A stretch of 64,000 nucleotides of DNA from Campylobacter concisus. GTDB lineage: Bacteria; Campylobacterota; Campylobacteria; Campylobacterales; Campylobacteraceae. The notes beneath the pieces were generated by a model. It was not told the DNA's origin. It searched no databases and was given only the letters and a program-made list of their open reading frames with translations. The position numbers were made by a program, and so were the translations under genes. This document shows positions 20,444 through 30,834 of this stretch, piece after piece (positions within the stretch are counted from its first letter, which is position 1; each line of letters starts with the position of its first letter). The stretch covers positions 496,001 to 560,000 of the forward strand of contig NZ_PIQS01000001.1 of NCBI RefSeq assembly GCF_003048405.1, in the 5' to 3' direction.

Positions 20444-20467
20444 ATTATAACAAAGCGGTTGTATAAT
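20444..20467. promoter_or_regulatory. Divergent promoter pair for the TPR gene and dnaG
   Basis: The minus-strand -10 TATAAT is at 20449-20444, 25 bases before the TPR gene start. The plus-strand -10 TATAAT is at 20462-20467, only 7 bases before the dnaG ATG at 20475. The two -10 elements are 12 bases apart, so the polymerases must compete for the same DNA. Confidence 0.7.
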
Positions 20468-20474
20468 TTTGCTT

Positions 20475-22154
20475 ATGATAGATCCAAAATCCATAGAAAA
20501 ACTCAAAAATCAAATCGATATCGTTGACATTATAGAACACTATTTGCCAGTCAAAAAGATGGGTGCAAACTATAAATGCGTCTGCCCATTTCACGACGAC
20601 AAAAATCCTAGTATGAGCATAAGTCAAAGTAAGCAAATTTTTCACTGTTTTGCTTGCAAGGCCGGTGGAGATGCGATCAAATTTGTAATGGATTATGAGA
20701 AATTAACCTATCCAGAAGCTATCGAGAGAATAGCTAGCCTTGTAAATTTTAGCCTCGAATACACAAGCGATAAAGCCCCAACACAAAAAGAAAATAAACA
20801 CATTTTAGAAAAAGCAAACGCCTTTTATAGGAGCGAATTTTTTAAGCATGAAGCCGCTGTGAGATATATCTATTCTCGCGGTATAAATGATGCGATGATC
20901 GAGAAATTTGAGCTTGGCTGGGCAGGGGAGAGCGCTAGTACTATCAGGCTTTTACAAAATGAAAATATCGAGCCAAAAGAGGCGCTTGAAGTTGGCATAG
21001 TAAAGCAAAACGAGAAGGGAATTTATGCTAGTTTTATCGAGCGTATCACATTTCCCATATATGCACACACGGCAAAACTAGTTGGCTTTGGCGGTAGAAC
21101 GATCTCAGATCATCCTGCAAAATATGTAAATTCTCCACAAAGCATGGTTTTTGACAAGTCAAAGCTGCTTTACGGCTATCATTTAGCTAGACAAAGTATT
21201 TTTGAAAAGAAGCAGATTATCATCACAGAGGGATACCTAGACGTTATCATGCTGCACTTTGCAGGCTTTACAAACGCTGTTGCCGTGCTTGGGACTGCGC
21301 TTACGACTAATCACTTACCACTTTTAAAAAGAGGAGAGATAAGTGTTGTGCTTTGTTTTGATGGTGATGGTGCTGGCATAGGTGCAGCTATAAAATCATC
21401 TCGTCTTTTGGTTCAAAACGAAATAGATGGAAGCGTTGTTATTATAAAAGATGGTGCAGACCCAGCGGATATGGTTTTTGCAGGGAGAAGCGACGAGCTA
21501 AAAGAGATGTTTGGCTCAGGGACTGAGCTTGGCGAGTTTTATATTGAGCAAATTGTAAAAAAATATGATATTACGCGCCCAGTGCAAAAGCAAAAATGTT
21601 TAGAAGAGATAGTGGAATTTACAAATTCTCTAAAGCCAATAATCGCAAAAAGCTACGAATTGCTGGTATCAAATTTACTCAAAATAGAGCTAAATACTTT
21701 TAGTCTTCATGGACAAAGATATATAAACAGACAAGATCAAAATTTTACAAATGCTGCAACGACAAATAAACAAATGGCTCAAAAAAAAGATAAAACCGAT
21801 ATTTTAGAATTTAGCGTTTTAAAGAGCATGCTTGCAAATAAAAATTACGAAACTATCGTTTTAAACGAGCTTGAGGAGAAATTCTTCTTGCATCATAAAG
21901 ATTATTTTCAAGCTGTTTTATTGCCAAATATTGAAGATAATGCGGTACTTGTTAGAGAAATTTATGTTGATGAAAGCTCAAACATAGCTTCTAGTGAAGA
22001 TAGCCTTAAAGAGGCCATTTTAAAGCTAAAGCTAAAATACTATGAGAAGTTTCGCGAAGATACCAGAAAATCACAAAAACCAAATAAAATCGAAATAATG
22101 CAAAAAATTTCAGAGATCATTAAAGGCTTACACAACAAGCTACAAAAAAATTAG
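20475..22154 (+). CDS. dnaG: DNA primase
   Basis: DnaG synthesises RNA primers for replication. The zinc-binding domain CVCPFHDDKNPSMSISQSKQ and HCFACKAGGD is at residues ~35-65. The TOPRIM core shows ITEGYLDVI and the DGDGAG acid motif. The C-terminus is the helicase-interaction region. I prefer the ATG at 20475 over an upstream TTG at 20469, because a perfect -10 ends at 20467 and would place the transcript start at about the ATG itself. No Shine-Dalgarno is present. Confidence 0.95.
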   Translation: MIDPKSIEKLKNQIDIVDIIEHYLPVKKMGANYKCVCPFHDDKNPSMSISQSKQIFHCFACKAGGDAIKFVMDYEKLTYPEAIERIASLVNFSLEYTSDKAPTQKENKHILEKANAFYRSEFFKHEAAVRYIYSRGINDAMIEKFELGWAGESASTIRLLQNENIEPKEALEVGIVKQNEKGIYASFIERITFPIYAHTAKLVGFGGRTISDHPAKYVNSPQSMVFDKSKLLYGYHLARQSIFEKKQIIITEGYLDVIMLHFAGFTNAVAVLGTALTTNHLPLLKRGEISVVLCFDGDGAGIGAAIKSSRLLVQNEIDGSVVIIKDGADPADMVFAGRSDELKEMFGSGTELGEFYIEQIVKKYDITRPVQKQKCLEEIVEFTNSLKPIIAKSYELLVSNLLKIELNTFSLHGQRYINRQDQNFTNAATTNKQMAQKKDKTDILEFSVLKSMLANKNYETIVLNELEEKFFLHHKDYFQAVLLPNIEDNAVLVREIYVDESSNIASSEDSLKEAILKLKLKYYEKFREDTRKSQKPNKIEIMQKISEIIKGLHNKLQKN

Positions 22155-22258
22155 ATTTCAAAATTTAACACTTATTCAGCTTTAAATCATAAAACTAAAT
22201 GTAAAATGTTTAAAGTAATAAATATTTTTAAGATTAGTTTTATTTTTAAGGATTTATT

Positions 22259-23494
22259 ATGATAAATTTTAAAAGATTTGAGGCGACTTTTAATGCTATA
22301 AGCAGATTTGGAGCATTAAAAGGTGGAGGGCTAACAAGGCTTGCATTTAGTAAAGAAGACTTGGGGGCTAGGAATTTTCTTATAAATTTAATAGAAGAAA
22401 ATGGCTTTAAACTTAAAATTGACAATGTTGGCAATATCTTTGCCATCTATGATGATGGCTGTGAGCCAGGCGAGAAGCCAGTTTGCGTGGGCTCTCACAT
22501 AGATAGCGTGCCAAATGGCGGCTTTTATGATGGTACGCTTGGCGTTATGGCTGGACTTGAAGCATTAACCTCGATAAAAGAAGCTGGCATTAAACTAAAA
22601 CGCCCACTTTGGCTTATAAATTTTTGCTGTGAAGAGTCAAGTAGGTTCAAGACAGCGACCATTGGTAGCAAGATAATAAGCGGCAAACTTGGTCTACAAA
22701 GACTTCATGAATTAAAAGACGAAGATGGCATTTCGCTTTTTGAAGCGATGAGTAAATTTGGACTTGAGCCACAAAATTTAAATGATTCTATTTTAAAAGA
22801 ACACTCACTTCATTCATATTTAGAACTTCACATTGAACAAGGTCCAGTGCTTGAGCGAAGTGGCATAAGCGTTGGTATAGTAAGCGGTATCGCCGCTCCT
22901 ATTAGATTTGAAATTATTATTCATGGTAAGGCAGATCACAGCGGTGCAACTCCGATGAATATGCGTAGTGATGCTTTGCTGGCTGCTTCACACATCATAA
23001 TCGCAGCCAATAAATTTGCTAAAAACAAAAAAACAGCTGTGGCTACTGTTGGTTACGCACATGCAAAGCCAGGCGTTTTAAACGTCGTGCCAGGCGAGGC
23101 GAGACTTGGAGTCGATCTAAGAGATATTGATAAGGTAAGCTTAGAAGAGCTAAATTTAGAGCTTAGAAATTTTATAAAAGAGCTAAGCGGTGAGCTAAAT
23201 TTTAGTTATGAGATAAGAGAACTAAGCAGTGATGAGCCAGTAAAACTTAGTGAGCATGCTATAAATTTACTAAGCGAAGAGGCTGCTAAACTGGGCATAA
23301 AAACGCTTACTTTGCCAAGCGGAGCTGGACACGATGCGATGAATCTAACAAAACTTGCAAGTAGTGTTGGCATGCTTTTTATACCTTGCGTTGGTGGCAT
23401 CAGTCACAATATAGCAGAGGCTATAAATTTTGATGATGCTTTCAAAGCTACACAAATTTTAACAAATGCACTAATTAAACTATCAAATGAATAA
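22259..23494 (+). CDS. M20 family amidase/hydrolase (HyuC / allantoate amidohydrolase type)
   Basis: A 411-residue zinc hydrolase of the N-carbamoyl-amino-acid/allantoate amidohydrolase branch. Metal ligands are visible in VGSHIDSVPNGGFYDGTLGV, CCEESSRF and LELHIEQGPVLE. The dimerisation domain has HGKADHSGATPM, and the late metal site is SGAGHDAMN. It likely hydrolyses an N-substituted amino acid. It is the first of five same-strand genes (to pepT) separated by 0-15 bases and looks like the operon head, with AAGGATTT before the start. Confidence 0.85.
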   Translation: MINFKRFEATFNAISRFGALKGGGLTRLAFSKEDLGARNFLINLIEENGFKLKIDNVGNIFAIYDDGCEPGEKPVCVGSHIDSVPNGGFYDGTLGVMAGLEALTSIKEAGIKLKRPLWLINFCCEESSRFKTATIGSKIISGKLGLQRLHELKDEDGISLFEAMSKFGLEPQNLNDSILKEHSLHSYLELHIEQGPVLERSGISVGIVSGIAAPIRFEIIIHGKADHSGATPMNMRSDALLAASHIIIAANKFAKNKKTAVATVGYAHAKPGVLNVVPGEARLGVDLRDIDKVSLEELNLELRNFIKELSGELNFSYEIRELSSDEPVKLSEHAINLLSEEAAKLGIKTLTLPSGAGHDAMNLTKLASSVGMLFIPCVGGISHNIAEAINFDDAFKATQILTNALIKLSNE

Positions 23495-23504
23495 GGAGAA
23501 ACCT

Positions 23505-25519
<2,015 letters not shown>

Positions 25520-25533
25520 GCAAGGAGAGAGGT

Positions 25534-26844
25534 ATGGAAACATTTAAGCTAATTGCTGCCATTCTTGGCATCGCAGCTGTTGTGGCACTTCTTGTCTTAA
25601 AAAAAGAGACAAGAACGGTGCTAATAGGTGTTGGTTTGGTGCTTTGTATAATCGCACTAAAACCAATGGGGGCACTAAGTGCTTTTACTGACTATATGAC
25701 TAAAGCAGGGCTTATAAAAGCTATATGTGCCAGTATGGGTTTTGCTTTTGTTATGAAATATACAATGTGCGATAAACACCTTGTTGCGCTTCTTACAAAG
25801 CCACTTAAAAATGTGGGCTTTATCTTGATCCCTGCAACAACCGTGCTAACTTATTTTATAAATATCGCTATTCCTTCAGCTGCAGGATGCTCCGCCGCTG
25901 TTGGTGCGACACTTATACCGCTTCTAATGGCCTCAGGTATCCGCCCAGCTATGGCTGGTGCTGCTGTTTTTGCAGGGACATTTGGTGGAGTTTTAAGCCC
26001 AGGATCGGCTCACAACGTCTATGTGACTGATCTTGTTAAAAAGACGGTTGAGGGCTACACAGTTCAAGATGTCATAAAAGTGCAAATTCCAAGTGCATTT
26101 ACTGCTCTTGTTATCGTAGTGATCGCATTAGTTATTGTTGCGATACTACTTAAAGACTATCAAAAAAATACAAATTTCACTCTTGAAAGTAGTGCTGCTA
26201 GCGAAGAGAAGCCACTATTTAAAGTAAATTTCATCTACGCCATTATGCCTCTAGTTCCACTTGTTATCTTGGTTATTGGTGGAACAAGCCTTGCGAAAGA
26301 TTATAGCTTTCTTGCGTGGACAAAGATGGGCGTTGCTGAGGCGATGATACTAGGTGCTATCATAGCTATTTTTGCTACGCTTACAAATCCGCAAAAGATC
26401 ACAAAAGAATTTTTTAACGGAATGGGCCACGCTTATGCTGATGTTATGGGTATCATCATCGCAGCTGGTGTCTTTGTCGCTGGCCTAAAGGCATGTGGAG
26501 CCGTTGATGTGGTCATCGCATGGCTAAAAACAGATCAAAGTTACGTTAAATTTGGCGGAACGTTTGTGCCATTTATCATGGGTATAGTTACAGGTTCAGG
26601 CGACGCCGCTACATTTGCATTTAACGAAGCTGTCACAACAAACGCCGCTGCACTTGGCTTTGAGCAAGATAAGCTTGGTATGGCCGCAGCTATTGCTGGT
26701 GCTTTAGGTAGATCGGCTTCCCCGATCGCTGGTGCTGCTATCGTTTGTGCAGGCATTGCGATGGTTAGTCCAGTTGAAATCGCTAAAAGAACATTTTTAG
26801 GTATGTTTATCTCTGTTGTAGCGATTGCATTTTTTGTCATCTAA
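25534..26844 (+). CDS. DcuC-family C4-dicarboxylate/peptide-product transporter
   Basis: An integral membrane protein of 436 residues with about 12 hydrophobic segments, beginning METFKLIAAILGIAAVVALL. The Gly/Ser-rich stretches AGTFGGVLSPGSAHNVYVTD and GIVTGSGDAATFAFNEA are typical of the DcuC/YfcC superfamily. DcuC carriers exchange C4-dicarboxylates (succinate, fumarate, aspartate). In this operon it might instead move peptides or acyl amino acids. It has its own AGGAGAG site and is flanked by pepE and pepT. Confidence 0.8.
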   Translation: METFKLIAAILGIAAVVALLVLKKETRTVLIGVGLVLCIIALKPMGALSAFTDYMTKAGLIKAICASMGFAFVMKYTMCDKHLVALLTKPLKNVGFILIPATTVLTYFINIAIPSAAGCSAAVGATLIPLLMASGIRPAMAGAAVFAGTFGGVLSPGSAHNVYVTDLVKKTVEGYTVQDVIKVQIPSAFTALVIVVIALVIVAILLKDYQKNTNFTLESSAASEEKPLFKVNFIYAIMPLVPLVILVIGGTSLAKDYSFLAWTKMGVAEAMILGAIIAIFATLTNPQKITKEFFNGMGHAYADVMGIIIAAGVFVAGLKACGAVDVVIAWLKTDQSYVKFGGTFVPFIMGIVTGSGDAATFAFNEAVTTNAAALGFEQDKLGMAAAIAGALGRSASPIAGAAIVCAGIAMVSPVEIAKRTFLGMFISVVAIAFFVI

Positions 26845-26855
26845 AAGGATGAAAA

Positions 26856-28079
26856 ATGGATATCGTAGAGAGGTTTTTAAACTACACAAAATTTAACACT
26901 ACAACAAATAAAGAGAATGGACTAAAAGGTGTCATGCCTTCTAATCCAACCGAGTACGAGCTGGCTAAGTTTTTAAAAGAAGAGCTTAGCTCGCTAGGCA
27001 TAAAAGATATCATCTTACAAGATAATGCTATCTTGATAGCAAAAATTCCTGCAAACTGTGAAAATGCTCCAAGTATCGCCTTTTTTGGGCACTTAGATAC
27101 AAGTAGTGAGCAAAAAAATGATACTAAAGCCAAGATAGTAAAATACACAGGTGGTGACATCTGCCTAAACGAAGAGCAGAGCATTTATCTAAAATTTAGT
27201 GACAACCCAGAGCTTAAAAAATACGTTGGCGACGATATAGTCGTGACTGATGGTACTAGTCTGCTTGGGGCTGATGATAAGGCGGCGATCGCAAGTATCG
27301 TAAATATGGCTAGCTATTTTATGCAAAATCCTGATGTAAAGCACGGCAAAATCGTGATCTGCTTCGTGCCAGATGAAGAGCAGGGCTTGCTTGGTGCAAA
27401 GGCGCTTGATGTAAATTTGCTGGGAGCAGATTTTGGCTACTGCCTAGACTGCTGCGAGATAGGCGAGCTAATATATGAAAACTGGAATGCGGCTGACTGC
27501 ACAATGGTCTTTAAAGGCGTTTCGGCTCATCCAATGAATGCAAAGGGTAAGCTTGTAAATTCGCTACTTCTTGCGCATAAATTTATCTCGCTTTTGCCAG
27601 GCGGCGAAGTGCCAGAGTGCACCGAGGGCAAAGAGGGCTATTTCTGGGTGAAAGAGCTTAGCGGAAATAGTGCGAAAACAACTCTTAAGATCGATATAAG
27701 AGAATTTGACGAGATTAAGTTTCAAAAAAGGCTTGAGTTCTTAAGCGATATGGCAAATTCTTTTAACAAAATTTATGGTGAGCGTTGTGAGATTACGCTA
27801 AAAACACGCTATGAAAACGTCTTTAAATTTTTAAAAGACGAAAACTCACTTCCGATAAAACTAGCAAAAGATGCCTTTAGCGAGCTAAATATCACGCCAA
27901 ATATAAAGCCGATGCGTGGTGGATATGACGGCGCTGTGATATCTGCAAAAGGTGTGCCAACGCTAAATTTATTCACAGGGGCAAATAACTTTCACTCCGT
28001 CTTCGAGTATTTGCCAGTTAGCAGTCTAAAAGCTGCTAGCGAAGTCATCAAAAAAATCGTAATTAACGCTGCTAAATAA
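26856..28079 (+). CDS. pepT: Peptidase T (tripeptide aminopeptidase)
   Basis: A cytosolic M20 zinc aminopeptidase releasing the N-terminal residue from tripeptides. Family motifs: FFGHLDTSSE (first metal His), VTDGTSLLGADDKAAIAS, CFVPDEEQGLLGAKAL with the catalytic Glu pair, and LFTGANNFHSVFEYLPV near the end. Its length of 407 is normal. It closes the five-gene operon; a hairpin follows 8 bases downstream. Confidence 0.95.
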   Translation: MDIVERFLNYTKFNTTTNKENGLKGVMPSNPTEYELAKFLKEELSSLGIKDIILQDNAILIAKIPANCENAPSIAFFGHLDTSSEQKNDTKAKIVKYTGGDICLNEEQSIYLKFSDNPELKKYVGDDIVVTDGTSLLGADDKAAIASIVNMASYFMQNPDVKHGKIVICFVPDEEQGLLGAKALDVNLLGADFGYCLDCCEIGELIYENWNAADCTMVFKGVSAHPMNAKGKLVNSLLLAHKFISLLPGGEVPECTEGKEGYFWVKELSGNSAKTTLKIDIREFDEIKFQKRLEFLSDMANSFNKIYGERCEITLKTRYENVFKFLKDENSLPIKLAKDAFSELNITPNIKPMRGGYDGAVISAKGVPTLNLFTGANNFHSVFEYLPVSSLKAASEVIKKIVINAAK

Positions 28080-28087
28080 ACTTCATA

Positions 28088-28116
28088 AAAGCCTAGATTT
28101 AGTAAATTTAGGCTTT
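28088..28116 (+). terminator. Terminator-like hairpin after pepT
   Basis: AAAGCCTA (28088-28095) and TAGGCTTT (28109-28116) form an 8-bp stem with a 13-base loop, followed by AAATTTTA. Confidence 0.55.
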
Positions 28117-28138
28117 AAATTTTACTTTCAGGATAAGA

Positions 28139-29128
28139 ATGAAGGCTTTAGCTTTGTTTAGCGGAGGGCTTGATAGCATGCTCTCAATGAAATTAATAAG
28201 TGATCAAAACATCGAAGTGGTCGCACTTTATATGGATACTGGATTTGGCGTAGATGAAGAAAAACATGAAATTTTAAGACGCCGTGCAGCTTTGGCCGGA
28301 GCTAGCTTAAAAGTGGTTGATATGAGAAATGAGTATCTTCGTGATGTGCTTTTTAACCCAAAATACGGCTATGGCAAGCAGTTTAACCCTTGTATTGATT
28401 GTCACGGATATATGTTTAAAACAGCTCTAAATATGCTAAAAAGTGAAAATGCAAATTTCATCATTACGGGCGAAGTTTTGGGTCAAAGACCGATGAGTCA
28501 GCGTAGGGACGCACTCTTTCAGGTTAAGCGCCTAGCTGATGACGAGGATGATCTAGTGCTTCGTCCGATGTGCGCTAAGCTCTTGCCACCAACTAAGCCA
28601 GAGCGCGAGGGCTGGGTCGATAGAGAGAAGCTGCTTGATATAAGCGGGCGCGATAGAAAGCCGCAGCTTGCTTTGGCAAAGGAATTTGGCTTTGAGGACT
28701 TTGCAACGCCTGGGGGCGGATGTTTGCTAACGATCGAGAGTTTTGCTGTGAAGATAAAGGATTATCTAAATTTTGATAAAGAGATGCGAGATATCGATGT
28801 AACGTGGCTAAAACTTGGTAGGCATCTGCGCTTGCCAGATGGTGCAAAAATGATAATAGGACGTGACGAGAGCGATAATAACGCTCTTTTAGCGCATCCA
28901 AATGATAAATTTGATCAAGTAAATTTTAAAGAGAGTGATGACATCGTAGGAGCCGTTAGCTTCATAAGCAAAAATGCTAGTAAAGCTGATAAAGAGCTAG
29001 CTGCAAGGCTTGCATTAGCTTATACAAAAGCAAGCAGAGAAAATAAATTTGAAGTTAGCATCGATAGCGAGAAATTTAGTATCACACCCGAGGATAAATC
29101 TCTAGCTCAAAATTATTTCGTAAAATAG
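28139..29128 (+). CDS. PP-loop ATP pyrophosphatase, MnmA/ThiI-like tRNA thiolation family
   Basis: A 329-residue protein with an N-terminal PP-loop LFSGGLDSMLSMKL and the paired-Cys motif FNPCIDCHGYMF near residues 80-90, a pattern of ATP-dependent sulfur-transfer enzymes acting on tRNA. A conserved GGGCLLTIESFA stretch follows, then a C-terminal domain (WLKLGRHLRLPDGAKMIIGR) reminiscent of the NFACT-R/DUF814 fold. It is too divergent to be housekeeping MnmA or ThiI. The substrate is unknown to me. Confidence 0.7.
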   Translation: MKALALFSGGLDSMLSMKLISDQNIEVVALYMDTGFGVDEEKHEILRRRAALAGASLKVVDMRNEYLRDVLFNPKYGYGKQFNPCIDCHGYMFKTALNMLKSENANFIITGEVLGQRPMSQRRDALFQVKRLADDEDDLVLRPMCAKLLPPTKPEREGWVDREKLLDISGRDRKPQLALAKEFGFEDFATPGGGCLLTIESFAVKIKDYLNFDKEMRDIDVTWLKLGRHLRLPDGAKMIIGRDESDNNALLAHPNDKFDQVNFKESDDIVGAVSFISKNASKADKELAARLALAYTKASRENKFEVSIDSEKFSITPEDKSLAQNYFVK

Positions 29129-29233
29129 ATATTTTATCGATTCTTGGTGCTTTTACTTTGTGTTTGTAGATAAAGATGGTTTTTATCTACAAATAAGTTT
29201 AAAAATTATATAATCCGAAACTTATTTTAAAGT

Positions 29234-29310
29234 GTCACGGTAGCTCAGCTGGTTAGAGCGCTGGTCTCATAAGCCGGAGGTCGGGAGTTCAAGTCTCCCC
29301 CGTGACACCA
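29234..29310 (+). tRNA. tRNA-Met (CAT)
   Basis: A complete cloverleaf: acceptor GTCACGG/CCGTGAC, D-stem GCTC/GAGC, anticodon loop CTCATAA with CAT at 29268-29270, a T-arm containing GTTCAAGTC, and encoded CCA at 29308-29310. Elongator Met is most likely; a lysidine-modified Ile tRNA with the same anticodon cannot be excluded. Its 3' half (from 29266) is repeated exactly at 51951-51997, so it is the integration site of the following island. Confidence 0.93.
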
Positions 29311-29312
29311 TA
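29266..29312 (+). repeat. attL, left copy of the 47-bp island repeat
   Basis: Starts in the anticodon loop of tRNA-Met and runs 2 bases past the CCA end. It is identical to 51951-51997; similarity stops immediately on both sides. Confidence 0.9.
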
Positions 29313-29578
29313 GATGTCCTACTTATCGATACTTTAACTGCCCTTTTTGCAGTTTCCCTTTCTTTAAAATTTCCTAAAAGTATGGTACAGTTTTTATAAA
29401 AAGTGGTACATTTTTTCAGGATAGATTTATTTTACAAGATGATTTCTATAAATTTGCTTTTATTTTTACTGATAGATAAAATTTTTATCTCAAAGTGAAC
29501 AAACTTAAATTTATCTCACTCTTAAATTTTCGGCACAACTTTTGCTTACTCTTTGAAGCTAAATTCAAGGAGTAAGCT
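29313..29578. other. Island left-end non-coding segment
   Basis: About 265 bases between attL and the first island gene. No gene is supported on either strand. Apart from the sigma-54 promoter (29531-29547) and an AAGGAG ribosome site before 29579, I see only AT-rich sequence with two GGTACA-containing stretches near 29383 and 29404. Confidence 0.5.
29531..29547 (+). promoter_or_regulatory. Sigma-54 promoter of the first island gene
   Basis: CGGCACAACTTTTGCTT matches the -24/-12 consensus, with GG and GC separated by exactly 10 bases and the extended GGCAC and TTGCT elements. It lies 32 bases before the ATG at 29579. In Campylobacter this sigma factor is devoted to the middle flagellar genes. 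Confidence 0.85.
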
Positions 29579-30730
29579 ATGAAAATCTCTTATAACTCCA
29601 TCTTAACAAAACAACACTACCAAAAACATACAAAAAGCGAAGGCTTTGCAAGCTTCTTACCTAACACTACAAATATAAATTCAATCAGCCAAACCACTAC
29701 TCCTAAAAATGACTTTGTTTCATCTAGTAGTATCGACTCTCTTTATCAGGCTAAATTTACTTCACAAGAGGGTTACGGATATAGTGTAGATGCTAAAGGA
29801 TTTATGGGGGTTGATTTTAACAAGGCTGCAGGCCTGCCACAGGACTTTAAAATCCACAAAAGCACACTTGATGCGATAGTGCTGCACAATCAAAAGCACC
29901 CAAATAGTATAAATTTTTCAATGGAAACAAAAAAAGATAATGCGCTCTTTGGAGAGGATAGTTTTGCAAATATCGATCTAGCAAATACCATCAAGCAATA
30001 CTATAAAATTTTTGATCAAATTTCAGCTGGAGTTATTAGTAAAGGTAAAGAGTTTTACTCAAATGAAGATCTAGCAAAGATGCCAAAGGGCTACTTTTCA
30101 AAAGATAAAAAAATAGAGCATTATGAATACCTAATGGGTAGGATGACTAGCGATGAGCTAGATGGGCTAACTGATAGGAGTAATGAGAAGGTAACTCATA
30201 TCTTTAGGACAACTCAAGAGGCAGAAGATGCACATAGGCTGTGGGATGATCTAAGCGATATAAATGTAGAAGTTAATGGAAATTTCCTTGACTTTTCTCC
30301 AGAAGTGATGACAACTGAGCATACTATCCCTTATATGTGGGTTAGTAGTGCTGGATATGACTTTAAGCCTGATATGTCTGTATATGACAATGAACAAGGC
30401 TATACAAAGGAGCAAATCTTTGTAGCATTTTTAAAAAACGAGCAAGGTCTTGTGCTGCAAGGTGGTACAACAAGGATAACCGATGAGGCTCGCAATGTAT
30501 ATAGAGACAAACTCATACTTACAAAGCAAGATAGAAGCGAGATAGGCATACCAAAGGCTTATTATGATGAGATACTATCTGGTAAGAAAGATCTAAAAGA
30601 TATACTAGCTAGGATTTTAAAGCTTAGAAATTTAGAGCTTAAAAAAGATCAAACGCTTGAGGGGCTAGCAAATAAAATAATGGACGTTTTAAAAGAATTT
30701 GATGAGAGGACGAAGACAAGAGAGCTTTAA
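29579..30730 (+). CDS. Family A protein A0 (Cj0814-like predicted flagellar-dependent secreted protein)
   Basis: A 383-residue protein without signal peptide or membrane segment. After a Ser/Thr/Asn-rich N-terminal ~60 residues comes the family signature GYSVDAKGFMGVDFNKAAGL and PQDFKIHKSTLD, then NIDLANTIKQYYKIFDQ. The same block recurs in the genes at 32681, 34635 and 37650. I recall the name Cj0814-family flagellar-dependent secreted protein for this type of sequence; this is unverified. The sigma-54 promoter just upstream supports a flagellar link. The disordered N-terminus would suit a type III export signal. Molecular role unknown. Confidence 0.65.
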   Translation: MKISYNSILTKQHYQKHTKSEGFASFLPNTTNINSISQTTTPKNDFVSSSSIDSLYQAKFTSQEGYGYSVDAKGFMGVDFNKAAGLPQDFKIHKSTLDAIVLHNQKHPNSINFSMETKKDNALFGEDSFANIDLANTIKQYYKIFDQISAGVISKGKEFYSNEDLAKMPKGYFSKDKKIEHYEYLMGRMTSDELDGLTDRSNEKVTHIFRTTQEAEDAHRLWDDLSDINVEVNGNFLDFSPEVMTTEHTIPYMWVSSAGYDFKPDMSVYDNEQGYTKEQIFVAFLKNEQGLVLQGGTTRITDEARNVYRDKLILTKQDRSEIGIPKAYYDEILSGKKDLKDILARILKLRNLELKKDQTLEGLANKIMDVLKEFDERTKTREL

Positions 30731-30781
30731 AAATATAACATAGTAGGCATTCGCTCTAAGCCCTTTTAGCCCCCATACTAC

Positions 30782-30807
30782 TAAACATTTTTTATATTTG
30801 CCGATAT
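30782..30807 (+). promoter_or_regulatory. Sigma-28 (FliA) promoter
   Basis: TAAA at 30782-30785 and GCCGATAT at 30800-30807, separated by 14 bases, closely match the FliA consensus (TAAA, 14-15 bases, GCCGATAA). It lies 27 bases before the ATG at 30835. Confidence 0.78.
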
Positions 30808-30834
30808 AAGCTATATATTTTAAAAGGATTTAAA

